Of a stretch of 16,212 nt of DNA, positions 1-6,422 are shown piece by piece. The first letter of the stretch is position 1. Each line of letters starts with the position of its first letter. This DNA comes from Lachnospiraceae bacterium (GTDB lineage: Bacteria; Bacillota; Clostridia; Lachnospirales; Lachnospiraceae), in assembly GCA_900764225.1 (NCBI GenBank), contig CAAFNG010000198.1:1-16212 (forward strand), read 5' to 3'. Position numbers and translations under genes: made by a program. The notes under the pieces are model-generated. The model did not search any database and had not been told where the DNA came from. It saw only the letters and a program-made list of their open reading frames with translations.

Positions 1-44
1 GTCCCACCCACTGCTTATTGCTCCTCGCAATTGAAGCAGGGGAC
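1..44. other. Imperfect inverted repeat, possible end of an off-window element or structured RNA
   Basis: Three stacked complementary segments fold into one long hairpin: GTCCC (1-5) with GGGAC (40-44), CTGCTT (11-16) with AAGCAG (34-39), and ATTGC (17-21) with GCAAT (27-31). A 5-nt loop closes it, with one bulge on each side. No T-run follows, so it is not a normal intrinsic terminator for the plus strand. Nothing to the left is visible. It could be the 3' end of a structured RNA, or the subterminal hairpin of an IS200/IS605-type element whose genes lie outside the window. This is inference; only the fold is seen. Confidence 0.35.
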
Positions 45-126
45 TTACTTGATTCGGTTAAAAAGAAGTTGGACAGAGCATGATGCAGTAATTTCTGTAA
101 GTGCTGTGATCTGATTAATGTAACTA

Positions 127-154
127 TTGAATAAAAACAGGAATGTATTATACT
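127..154 (+). promoter_or_regulatory. Probable SigA-type promoter of the PPC-domain gene
   Basis: TTGAAT (127-132) and TATACT (149-154) are separated by 16 bp. A start near 161 would leave a leader of about 50 nt before the ATG at 210. No other good promoter is seen in bases 45-209, and the remaining sequence shows no gene. Confidence 0.5.
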
Positions 155-209
155 GGAATCATACTCAGACAATGGGAAAATCAAAAAATTTACAGGGAGG
201 TTTTTTATC

Positions 210-629
210 ATGGAATACAGACGTTTTGGAAACACGATCTATCTTCGACTTGATCCGAAGGAAGAGATCCTGGAGGAGATCGGCAAGGTTGCAGAGAAAG
301 AGAACATCCGCCTTGCACAGGTAACAGGCCTTGGTGCCATCAATGATTTCACTGCAGGTGTATACAACACCGTAACAAAGGAATACCACTCTATTCAGTT
401 TCAGGGAGCTTATGAGATTGTTTCTCTTACCGGTACCGTTACTCGTAAGGACGGTGACGTTTATCTTCATCTCCATATCGCAGCCGGTGACGAAGAGGGC
501 CTTGTACACGGCGGTCATCTGAACCGTGCCATCATCAGTGCTACCGCCGAGATCCAGATCCAGGTGATCGACGGAGAAATCGGTCGTGAGTTCAGCGAAG
601 AGATCGGTCTGAATCTGTTTAAATTCTGA
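210..629 (+). CDS. PPC (DUF296) domain protein
   Basis: This 139-residue protein is almost entirely one PPC/DUF296 domain, the fold shared by plant AT-hook nuclear proteins and small stand-alone bacterial proteins. Conserved features are the early 'VTGLGAIND' segment (residues 38-46), the strand with LHLHIA (residues 86-91) and the following VHGGHL (residues 99-104). H87, H89, H100 and H103 are the likely metal ligands of the family. There is no AT-hook and no signal peptide, so it should be a soluble cytoplasmic protein, probably trimeric like its relatives. The cellular role of bacterial stand-alone PPC proteins is not established, and DNA binding is an annotation habit rather than something this sequence shows. 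The start is supported by GGGAGG at 195-200, 9 nt before the ATG. It appears to be monocistronic. Confidence 0.85.
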   Translation: MEYRRFGNTIYLRLDPKEEILEEIGKVAEKENIRLAQVTGLGAINDFTAGVYNTVTKEYHSIQFQGAYEIVSLTGTVTRKDGDVYLHLHIAAGDEEGLVHGGHLNRAIISATAEIQIQVIDGEIGREFSEEIGLNLFKF

Positions 630-721
630 TTTTACCAGACGGATTTCAGCCACAGTCTACTGCTTTGCAGTTTAAAATTTCATCACACACATCTCCCTGA
701 TCCAACCTTCTTACATATACA

Positions 722-749
722 TTGACAAATTTCTCCATTATGATATACT
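722..749 (+). promoter_or_regulatory. SigA-type promoter with extended -10, upstream of the nitronate monooxygenase-like gene
   Basis: A consensus -35 TTGACA (722-727) is followed after 16 bp by TATACT (744-749). TG one base upstream of it (741-742) makes an extended -10. The predicted start near 756 gives a leader of about 60 nt, very AT-rich and with no obvious structure. The 188-bp gap 630-817 otherwise holds only a weak 5-bp hairpin (659-671) after the PPC gene. Confidence 0.7.
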
Positions 750-817
750 TTGATGATAAAACTATTTTATAATAAAAATTATTTTAAAGAGCAAATGAAT
801 GTGAGGATCTGATCATT

Positions 818-1897
818 ATGAAAAATTTTAAAATCGGTGATAAACTTACGAGATTTCCCCTGATCCAAGGTGGAATGGGTGTAGGCATCAGCCTTGGCCG
901 TCTGGCAGGCACCGTTGCAAAGGAAGGCGGGATCGGAATCATTTCCACCGCTCAGATCGGCTACCGGGAAAAAGATTTCGACCAGAATACCGAGGAAGCC
1001 AACCAGCGGGCTATCCTGTCCGAGATGAAAAAAGCACGCAGGATTTCTCCTGACGGTATCATCGGCTACAACATCATGGTTGCGCTGAAGGAGTACGCAT
1101 CTCATGTAAAAGCCGCTGTCCATGCCGGCGCTGACCTGATCATCTCCGGTGCAGGACTTCCTACAGAGCTCCCTGCTCTTGTCAGCGGAAGCAAAACAAA
1201 GATCGCCCCCATTGTCTCAACGGACAAATCTGCAAAGGTTATCCTGAAATACTGGGAAAGAAAGTACAAGCGCACTGCAGACCTTGTGGTGATCGAAGGT
1301 CCCCAGGCAGGCGGTCATCTGGGCTTCCACAAAGAAGAGCTGGATTCCTATACACCGGAAGCCTACGACAATGAGATCCGAAAGATCGTCCAGACTGTAA
1401 AAAGCTATGCCGCAAAATTCGGCACGGAAATTCCTGTAGTAGCTGCCGGCGGCATCGCCACGCACGAGGATGTAAAGCATGTCCTTGATCTTGGTGTGGA
1501 CGGCGTTCAGGTCGCCACCCGTTTTATCCCAACGGAAGAATGTGACGCAGACATCCGGCTGAAAGAATCCCTGATCCACGCCGCAAAGGACGACATTGCC
1601 ATTGTAAAAAGCCCGGTAGGTATGCCGGGACGTGCCATTATGAATCCCTTCATGCAGCACGTCATGGCCGGTGAAAAAATCCCACACAGCCCATGCCACC
1701 GCTGCCTTGCCAAATGTTCCCCCGGCGAGATCCCTTACTGCATTACAGACAAGCTGATCGCCGCCGTAAAGGGCGACGTGGAAAACGGCCTGCTGTTCTG
1801 CGGAGCAAAGGCCTATATGGCAGATAAGATCGAAACCGTGCACGATGTGATCGCTGATCTGTTTGGCACAGAATCGGAGTGCATCCGGCTGTCATAA
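818..1897 (+). CDS. Nitronate monooxygenase / 2-nitropropane dioxygenase-family FMN oxidoreductase
   Basis: This 359-residue TIM-barrel flavoprotein belongs to the nitronate monooxygenase / FabK-like group. It opens with the typical 'IQGGMGVGISLGRLA' segment (about residues 17-31). It continues with 'SGAGLP' (about 110-115), an AGGHLG stretch in the position of the family's conserved active-site histidine, the FMN-phosphate loop 'VVAAGGIAT' and 'GVDGVQVATRF'. A Cys-rich tail follows (CHRCLAKC, then IPYC), common in clostridial members. Family members oxidise alkyl nitronates such as propionate 3-nitronate using FMN and oxygen, or act as NAD(P)H-dependent flavin reductases. In an obligate anaerobe the physiological reaction is uncertain, and FabK activity cannot be excluded, although no fab genes are adjacent. 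A modest GAGGA (803-807) precedes the ATG. The gene has its own promoter and terminator. Confidence 0.85.
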   Translation: MKNFKIGDKLTRFPLIQGGMGVGISLGRLAGTVAKEGGIGIISTAQIGYREKDFDQNTEEANQRAILSEMKKARRISPDGIIGYNIMVALKEYASHVKAAVHAGADLIISGAGLPTELPALVSGSKTKIAPIVSTDKSAKVILKYWERKYKRTADLVVIEGPQAGGHLGFHKEELDSYTPEAYDNEIRKIVQTVKSYAAKFGTEIPVVAAGGIATHEDVKHVLDLGVDGVQVATRFIPTEECDADIRLKESLIHAAKDDIAIVKSPVGMPGRAIMNPFMQHVMAGEKIPHSPCHRCLAKCSPGEIPYCITDKLIAAVKGDVENGLLFCGAKAYMADKIETVHDVIADLFGTESECIRLS

Positions 1898-1927
1898 AGA
1901 TAAACCTACGCTGTCAGGCACACTAAA

Positions 1928-1978
1928 CAAAAAGTCCCTGCTTTCATTGCTTTTCGCAGTGAAAACAGGGACTTTTTG
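1928..1978. terminator. Bidirectional intrinsic terminator between convergent genes
   Basis: A 13-bp perfect outer stem (1928-1940 with 1966-1978) is extended by about nine further pairs, including one G-T, around a 5-nt loop (1951-1955). The arms begin and end with A5/T5 runs, so a U-tract is produced on both strands. It sits 30 nt after the flavoprotein stop and just beyond the queF stop (1984), and serves both. Confidence 0.92.
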
Positions 1979-1983
1979 TTTTT

Positions 1984-2478
1984 CTACCGGTTATCGATCT
2001 TTTCCGGGTACATGTCATGCTCTGCAAGGCGTTTCCAGGCAATCTCCTCCCATCTGGTTCCGGCCTTTCCGTAATTGCAGTAGGGATCAATGGAAATGCC
2101 GCCTCTCGGCGTAAATTTTCCCCAGACCTCAATGTATTTCGGATCCATAAGACGGATCAGATCCTTCATAATGATGTTCACGCAATCCTCATGAAAATCT
2201 CCGTGATTGCGGAAGCTGAAAAGGTACAGCTTCAGCGATTTGCTCTCCACCATTTTTTCGCCGGGTACGTAGGATATCGTGATCGTCGCGAAATCCGGCT
2301 GTCCGGTAATGGGACAAAGGCTTGTAAATTCCGGGCAGTTAAATTTTACAAAGTAATCGTTGTCCGGGTGCTTGTTCAAAAATGTTTCTAATACCTCCGG
2401 AGCATAATTGTCCGGATATTTTACTTTCTGATTTCCGAGAAGGGTGATCCCTTCTTTTTCCAGGTTTTCTCTGCTCAT
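1984..2478 (-). CDS. queF: NADPH-dependent 7-cyano-7-deazaguanine reductase (preQ0 reductase)
   Basis: QueF reduces the nitrile of preQ0 to the aminomethyl group of preQ1 with two NADPH, the last free-base step before insertion into tRNA. From the chosen start the protein is 164 residues, matching the short, unimodular Bacillus-type QueF. Catalytic Cys55 lies in '[13 protein letters not shown]' with Asp62 just after. The NADPH-binding 'ESKSLK' motif is at 78-83, and His96/Glu97 lie in 'HGDFHED'. These fall at the same numbers as in the Bacillus enzyme. An upstream in-frame start at 2532 would add 18 unconserved residues and overlap queC. The ATG at 2478 has AAAGG 8 nt upstream and is preferred. 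It is the last gene of the queDECF operon, 43 nt after queC. Confidence 0.96.
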   Translation of the reverse strand: MSRENLEKEGITLLGNQKVKYPDNYAPEVLETFLNKHPDNDYFVKFNCPEFTSLCPITGQPDFATITISYVPGEKMVESKSLKLYLFSFRNHGDFHEDCVNIIMKDLIRLMDPKYIEVWGKFTPRGGISIDPYCNYGKAGTRWEEIAWKRLAEHDMYPEKIDNR

Positions 2479-2521
2479 ATTTTTTTCCTTTCTATGGTCA
2501 GGCGGATATTTATGATCCGAT

Positions 2522-3205
2522 CTATCTGTCAAGTGCCGGATCCTTCACTCCATTGAGTCGGAATGCCTCTGCTCTGTCAATACAGGTTCCGCACACACCG
2601 CAGGGCTTTTCGCCGCCTTCGTAACAGCTCCAGGTCAGTTCATAAGGAACATTCAGCTCCAGTCCAGTTTTTACGACCTCTGCCTTTGTGCAGCCGACAA
2701 AAGGCGCCTCAACCTTCAGCTGGCCGCCGCTTCCCTGATAGATTGCCTCATTGATCGCATTGTGAAACGCACTGCTGCAGTCCGGATATGCATTTCCGGC
2801 TGCATCATCCGCATGTGCTCCGTAATAGATCACACTGCAGTTTTTTGACAGCGCAATACTTGCTGCCGAGGAAAGAAACAATCCGTTCCGGAACGGCACA
2901 TAGGTTGAAACCGGTGAGCCATCAGTTTCCTTCAGCTGCTCTGCATAACTTTCGTGCGGGATCTCTCTGTCTGAATGCTTCAGAAGCGAACAGTCACTGT
3001 ACCGGAAGATCGGTTCCAGATCCAGATAAAGATGCTCCACTCCGTAATATTCTGCTGTTTTTCTGGCAGCCTCGATTTCTTTTGTGTGCTTCTGTCCGTA
3101 AGCTACTGTTAATGCAATTACATTCTCTTTTCCATATTTGTTTACGGCAAGCCCCAGGCAGGTGGTGGAATCCACACCGCCGCTTGCAAGTACAAGTGCT
3201 TTCAT
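2522..3205 (-). CDS. queC: 7-cyano-7-deazaguanine synthase
   Basis: QueC converts 7-carboxy-7-deazaguanine to preQ0, using two ATP and ammonia. The 227-residue protein starts with the N-type ATP-pyrophosphatase P-loop SGGVDS (residues 8-13). It ends with the zinc site formed by C194, C202, C205 and C208 (pattern CX7CX2CX2C), followed by 'CIDRAEAF'. Length and motifs are full and normal. The start at 3205 has AAGGAG at 7 nt spacing. It lies 52 nt downstream of queE and 43 nt upstream of queF, within the same transcription unit. No promoter or terminator is visible in either gap. Confidence 0.96.
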   Translation of the reverse strand: MKALVLASGGVDSTTCLGLAVNKYGKENVIALTVAYGQKHTKEIEAARKTAEYYGVEHLYLDLEPIFRYSDCSLLKHSDREIPHESYAEQLKETDGSPVSTYVPFRNGLFLSSAASIALSKNCSVIYYGAHADDAAGNAYPDCSSAFHNAINEAIYQGSGGQLKVEAPFVGCTKAEVVKTGLELNVPYELTWSCYEGGEKPCGVCGTCIDRAEAFRLNGVKDPALDR

Positions 3206-3257
3206 GTCGTTCTCCTTTTCTGCGGTATTTCTGTTTATATTGTAATATTTTTTTCTG

Positions 3258-3932
3258 TCATACTCCCCGTTTCTGCGGGTCCCAGATCACCTTATGAAGC
3301 TGGATCTGAAGCTTTACATCGTTGAGCTTTTTTTCCATAAGGAAATCCACGATCTCCACCGGCTGGATCCTGCCAAATACAGGACTGAAATAAACTGCCG
3401 TTTTTCCGACCAGCCTGTACTTTTCCAGGATTTCCAGGGCTTTTTCCATATCTCTGCGGCTGCTGACCACGAATTTCAGCGTATCCTCACTGCCCAGAAG
3501 CTCCAGATTGGAAAGGAGCATCTCTTTTTCCATGCCGCTGTCCGGTGCTTTATAATCCATGGTAAAGGACGGACGTTTTTTTAATATATGATAAGGCTTC
3601 AGATCCACACTTCCATTGGTCTCAATCTCCACCCGCCGGGATGGATCCTCCAGGATTGCCTCGATCAGCTCCTCCATGCCTTTCCGTAAAAGTGGTTCCC
3701 CGCCTGTAAGTGTCACATTTTTTACACCTGTTTCACGGATCCAGGAAAGGATCTCTTCTTCTGTCAGCCTTTCACTCTCACATCCCGGCTCATTTGCCCA
3801 GCTGGTATCACAATAGCTGCATTGAAGATTGCAGCCCTTAAACCGGATAAAAGCGGCAAGCTCTCCTGCCCGTCTGCCCTCTCCGTTGATGCTGACAAAT
3901 TTCTCTACAACCTGATAGGTACTCATAGCCAT
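3258..3932 (-). CDS. queE: 7-carboxy-7-deazaguanine synthase (radical SAM)
   Basis: QueE is a radical SAM enzyme that contracts 6-carboxy-5,6,7,8-tetrahydropterin to 7-carboxy-7-deazaguanine, using a [4Fe-4S] cluster and Mg2+. The 224-residue protein has the canonical cluster motif CX3CX2C at C34, C38 and C41 within 'GCNLQCSYCDTSW'. The preceding 'FVSINGEG' segment (12-19) is typical of QueE, and 'LTGGEPLL' contributes to SAM binding. Two starts are possible: ATG at 3932, 4 nt after GGAGG (3937-3941), or ATG at 3926, 10 nt after it and forming an ATGA overlap with the queD stop. They differ by two residues. Either way queE is translationally linked to queD. Confidence 0.95.
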   Translation of the reverse strand: MAMSTYQVVEKFVSINGEGRRAGELAAFIRFKGCNLQCSYCDTSWANEPGCESERLTEEEILSWIRETGVKNVTLTGGEPLLRKGMEELIEAILEDPSRRVEIETNGSVDLKPYHILKKRPSFTMDYKAPDSGMEKEMLLSNLELLGSEDTLKFVVSSRRDMEKALEILEKYRLVGKTAVYFSPVFGRIQPVEIVDFLMEKKLNDVKLQIQLHKVIWDPQKRGV

Positions 3933-4372
3933 ACCGCCTCCGTTTCTTCTTCCGTTTCCCGGTAAGCTGCACAGTTATTTGGTGTTTCGTAAACAACAGC
4001 TCTTTTTACAGGATAGCCCTTTTCTTCCATTTTTCTGAAAAAATACTCTGAAAAATTCTCTGCTGTAGGGCGAAAGGGAACCTTCACCAGATGAAAGCCT
4101 TCTTCATCCAGTGCTTCCAGCGTTTTCGGACGTAATGTATTTTCTTCATAGATCAGCGTGTGATCCATGGAATCTGCCAGCTCCCGAAGATCCTTTTTCA
4201 GATCTCCGAAGTCTACCAGCATCCCGCGCTCCTGGCCTTTTTTCTCCAGCTTCCGGCTTTCGATCTCAATCTCCACATGCCAGCGATGGCCATGGATGTT
4301 GGAACATTTGCCGGTGTAACCGGACAGAAAGTGTGCCGAATCGAAATCTGCTTCTGTTTTTAACTGATACAT
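3923..4372 (-). CDS. queD: 6-carboxy-5,6,7,8-tetrahydropterin synthase
   Basis: QueD (PTPS family) converts 7,8-dihydroneopterin triphosphate from GTP cyclohydrolase I into 6-carboxytetrahydropterin. Zinc ligands are visible as H14 ('FDSAHFL') and H27/H29 ('NIHGHRWHV'). The catalytic cysteine is C23 in 'GKCSNIHGH', distinguishing it from folate- or BH4-type homologues with displaced cysteines. The C-terminal 'RAVVYETPNNCAAY' carries the substrate-anchoring glutamate. The length, 149 residues, is normal. It is the first gene of queDECF, with a strong AGAAGGAGG site 8 nt before the ATG. No folE is present in the window, so the GTP cyclohydrolase must be encoded elsewhere. Confidence 0.95.
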   Translation of the reverse strand: MYQLKTEADFDSAHFLSGYTGKCSNIHGHRWHVEIEIESRKLEKKGQERGMLVDFGDLKKDLRELADSMDHTLIYEENTLRPKTLEALDEEGFHLVKVPFRPTAENFSEYFFRKMEEKGYPVKRAVVYETPNNCAAYRETEEETEAVWL

Positions 4373-4387
4373 AAATTTTTCCTCCTT

Positions 4388-4455
4388 CTGGATCTGTCAC
4401 ACCACCCGAATATTTCCATAAATAAAAAAAGCCGGGATTCCCGGCCTTGATCCAG
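4388..4455 (-). repeat. 7-bp inverted repeat bracketing the second queD leader hairpin and abutting the Shine-Dalgarno site
   Basis: CTGGATC (4388-4394) and GATCCAG (4449-4455) are exact complements. In the queD transcript they could pair to enclose the 4431-4445 hairpin and end next to the AGGAGG that starts queD. Pairing would restrict ribosome access or reshape the terminator. Only the complementarity is seen; any function is inferred. Confidence 0.35.
4424..4445 (-). terminator. Second intrinsic terminator hairpin in the queD leader
   Basis: Read on the minus strand, GCCGGG-AAT-CCCGGC (4445-4431) is a 6-bp GC-only stem followed directly by seven Ts (4430-4424). It lies about 50 nt before the queD start, so it must be bypassed or regulated for queD to be expressed. 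Confidence 0.7.
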
Positions 4456-4462
4456 TTAAAGT

Positions 4463-4494
4463 AAAAAAAGGGCAGACCCGCCACGAGTCTGCCC
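4463..4494 (-). terminator. First intrinsic terminator hairpin in the queD leader
   Basis: On the minus strand a 10-bp stem (GGGCAGACTC with GGGTCTGCCC, one G-T pair) closes a 5-nt loop (4494-4470) and is followed by seven Ts (4469-4463). It lies about 25 nt after the preQ1-I-like element. It could be that element's expression platform, the terminator of the upstream SEC-C gene, or both. Confidence 0.85.
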
Positions 4495-4520
4495 TGATTC
4501 TCACATCTTCTTCAGCCCTG

Positions 4521-4558
4521 GTTTTATTTATAGACAGGATGGTACAAACGAACTGTCT
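4521..4558 (-). promoter_or_regulatory. Candidate preQ1-I riboswitch aptamer in the queD leader
   Basis: Read on the minus strand, AGACAG (4558-4553) pairs with CTGTCT (4537-4532). The 15-nt loop begins with TTC and contains TACC. The stem is followed by an A-rich tail, ATAAATAAAAC (4531-4521). This order (short P1, loop with UUC and ACC, P1', A-rich tail that folds back to make P2) is the preQ1-I layout. The loop's GTTT could pair with AAAC of the tail. The loop is longer than in the Bacillus aptamer and the classical CUA tail is absent, so this is a divergent match at best. A weak promoter may lie just upstream: TTGAGA (4592-4597) and CATACA (4569-4574), 17 bp apart. Position before a preQ1 biosynthesis operon and ahead of a terminator strongly favours the call. 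Confidence 0.5.
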
Positions 4559-4644
4559 TATATTAATTTGTATGATATCCCGGCGATACTATCTCAAAAA
4601 CTCAGCTGTATCAGCTCCGGAACCACTGTAAATTTTCTGCAGAA

Positions 4645-6300
4645 TTATCTTCTTCCGCAGCACTTCTTATATTTCTTACCGCTTCCGCACGGACACGGAT
4701 CGTTCGGGTAGATTTTTCTTGCAGATGCCGGCTGCATCGGCATTGCTGTCGGCACAAAGCTGTTCGGCATTGCAGTGTGCGGCTTGCCTGTGGCAAACGG
4801 CCATACTGCTCCTGAGATCTCATTCGGTGTGTAACCGCGGAATTCCAGCATTCTTGTGTTATTGTTTGCCTCCACGATCAGCTTTGTAAATTTCTCAAGC
4901 TGCTCATCGTTAAACTGGATCCCCTTCTGGTTCAGGTTTTCCATGATCGCTGACATTCTGCCATCCATGGAGCATTCTTTGTAAATAAAGAACAGTACCT
5001 GATCCTTCACTGCATCGGAAACCTTCATCTCATCCAGCAGGAATCTGCCCAGTCTCTGGTAAGAAGCAGATTTTGTTGGATACCCGTTTTCGGAATAATC
5101 CAGGATCTCATCTACAGACGGAATATAGAATTTCCGTCCACCCTGACGTCTCTCGATATCCTTGTAGATGTTATTGACCAGTGCGGATTTCAGGATCAGC
5201 TGATCCTCCGCAAGCTCACAGATACAGGCCTTCTCCGGAATGGTATGATACAGCTCGATGAAGCTGTCATATCCGATGTCAAAGCCTTTTCTCTGCTTAA
5301 ACATCTCATATACGGTCTTTGCCGGTGCAGATACATACAGATAGCTTACCATAATAAGGCAATCCTTCAGCCAGTTTACCTGGCTGCGAAGTGTCTGGAA
5401 CTCCGGTGTATTGATCTGATCGTAAACAGCTACAACCTCTGCCGGAACTTCTGCGTAATCATCACTGTAGGAAACAAGGTAGCCCATATCGTTCAGCCAT
5501 TCTAACGTATTCCACTCATCCTCTGCAACATGGAAGCATTTTCTCTGAATAGCTGCCTCAAAAGCCAGTACCTCCTGATCGTCTGCTACGAGGAAGCTTG
5601 CTTTCATAACCTCCGGTTTAAGAACCTCTGCGGCAACCTTTGCGGCGATCTCTTCCTGATCCATTCCCTTGCAGTGAAGTCCAAGCTCACCTGCAATGCT
5701 GAGAAGGTCTTCTTTACGATAGGACATGAGGAAATCTTTTACTGTAGGATTTCTTCTGCTGCCTGTGGCTGCCTCATCTGCTTTTGCAGCTCTGGCTGCT
5801 GCCTCTACTGCCGCTACTGTTGCAGCAATGTCTTCCGATGCTTTGGCTGTTTCCGCCTCAGTTTCAACTGCTGCAGTGCATCCCAGCTCTGGTGCCTCTG
5901 TCCAGTACGGATCATCCTCACCCTTTACTTCTTTTACAATAGAAGGAGCTTCTGCTGTTCCCTCGTCTTTCTTCTCAATATCAACTCTGTATTCCGGAGC
6001 TTCCTTATCCGCACCATACTGACGGAAGGTAAACCATTTCTCGGAATCCATAATCTCTGCAGTCTCTGTCTCGCCTGCATTTAATAATGTGAAATTATTC
6101 TTCGCTTCTCCGTCACCGTTCTCACGGATCTGTACTTTTTTCTGAAAAAATTCAATCTCATATAGGCTGCCTGCCGGATACTGAACCAGTTTTTCAAGCA
6201 TGGCTGCCATTCTTGCAAATGTAACGTCAGCCGCAACAGTACAGCGTCTCCATACCGGCGGTTTCGTTCCTTTTCTTGTGATTTTTAACTGATAAAACAT
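4645..6300 (-). CDS. pRiA4b ORF-3-like domain / SEC-C motif protein
   Basis: This 551-residue soluble protein is of unknown function. The N-terminal 65 residues ('YQLKITRKGTKPPVWRR' and on) resemble the plasmid pRiA4b ORF-3 domain. Residues about 125-175 are a low-complexity Ala/Glu-rich linker. A short helical segment with a 'DLLSIAGELGL' core follows (about 195-235), perhaps SAP- or Rho-N-like. A helical region without a recognised fold runs to about 470. The C-terminus is a textbook SEC-C zinc motif: C536-P-C538, then C547-C548 (CXC-X8-CC), as at the end of SecA. SEC-C motifs bind Zn2+ and often mediate protein or ribosome contacts. AGGAGAGG (6311-6318) supports the start. The gene has its own promoter (6382-6408). 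Role not known. Confidence 0.8.
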   Translation of the reverse strand: MFYQLKITRKGTKPPVWRRCTVAADVTFARMAAMLEKLVQYPAGSLYEIEFFQKKVQIRENGDGEAKNNFTLLNAGETETAEIMDSEKWFTFRQYGADKEAPEYRVDIEKKDEGTAEAPSIVKEVKGEDDPYWTEAPELGCTAAVETEAETAKASEDIAATVAAVEAAARAAKADEAATGSRRNPTVKDFLMSYRKEDLLSIAGELGLHCKGMDQEEIAAKVAAEVLKPEVMKASFLVADDQEVLAFEAAIQRKCFHVAEDEWNTLEWLNDMGYLVSYSDDYAEVPAEVVAVYDQINTPEFQTLRSQVNWLKDCLIMVSYLYVSAPAKTVYEMFKQRKGFDIGYDSFIELYHTIPEKACICELAEDQLILKSALVNNIYKDIERRQGGRKFYIPSVDEILDYSENGYPTKSASYQRLGRFLLDEMKVSDAVKDQVLFFIYKECSMDGRMSAIMENLNQKGIQFNDEQLEKFTKLIVEANNNTRMLEFRGYTPNEISGAVWPFATGKPHTAMPNSFVPTAMPMQPASARKIYPNDPCPCGSGKKYKKCCGRR

Positions 6301-6327
6301 TCCTGTGTTCCTCTCCTGTAAATATAT

Positions 6328-6363
6328 GCCGGATCAGGAGACATACACAGCTCCTGACCCGGC
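6328..6363 (-). other. Stem-loop in the 5' leader of the SEC-C gene, also 3' of the GH32 gene
   Basis: GCCGG/CCGGC (6328-6332, 6359-6363) and TCAGGAG/CTCCTGA (6334-6340, 6351-6357) form a 12-bp stem with one mismatch and a 10-nt loop. The minus-strand sequence after it is ATATATTTA rather than a U-run, so it is at best a weak terminator for the sugar operon. Given the promoter at 6382-6408 it should be transcribed as part of the SEC-C mRNA leader. Confidence 0.5.
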
Positions 6364-6381
6364 GTAAGCAACTTCCCCTAT

Positions 6382-6408
6382 GTTATACAAAAATAGAGAA
6401 ATTGTCAA
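6382..6408 (-). promoter_or_regulatory. Probable SigA-type promoter of the SEC-C gene
   Basis: On the minus strand a consensus TTGACA (6408-6403) precedes TATAAC (6387-6382) at 15 bp, or TAACAT at 17 bp. Either gives a start near 6372-6375 and a leader of about 70-75 nt containing the 6328-6363 stem-loop. It lies right after the GH32 stop. Confidence 0.6.
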
Positions 6409-6422
6409 TATTTGAGAGGCTT

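Noticed and set aside
659..671. Small hairpin ACTGC-TTT-GCAGT after the PPC gene
   Set aside because: The stem is only 5 bp and the trailing sequence is TTAAAATTT, too weak to call a terminator with confidence.
1984..1996. ACCGGTTA near the queF stop, resembling the sugar-locus operator
   Set aside because: Only half the palindrome matches, and it lies at the 3' end of an unrelated gene beside a terminator; probably chance.
4606..4618. AGCTG-ATA-CAGCT hairpin followed by GAGTTTTT on the minus strand after the SEC-C gene
   Set aside because: A 5-bp stem with a 3-nt loop is marginal. The stronger terminator at 4463-4494 can serve this gene, so it was not listed as a feature.
5245..6084. Forward open frames opposite the SEC-C gene
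   Set aside because: Composition is Cys/Leu/Phe-rich and typical of reverse-complement frames; no Shine-Dalgarno or promoter belongs to them.
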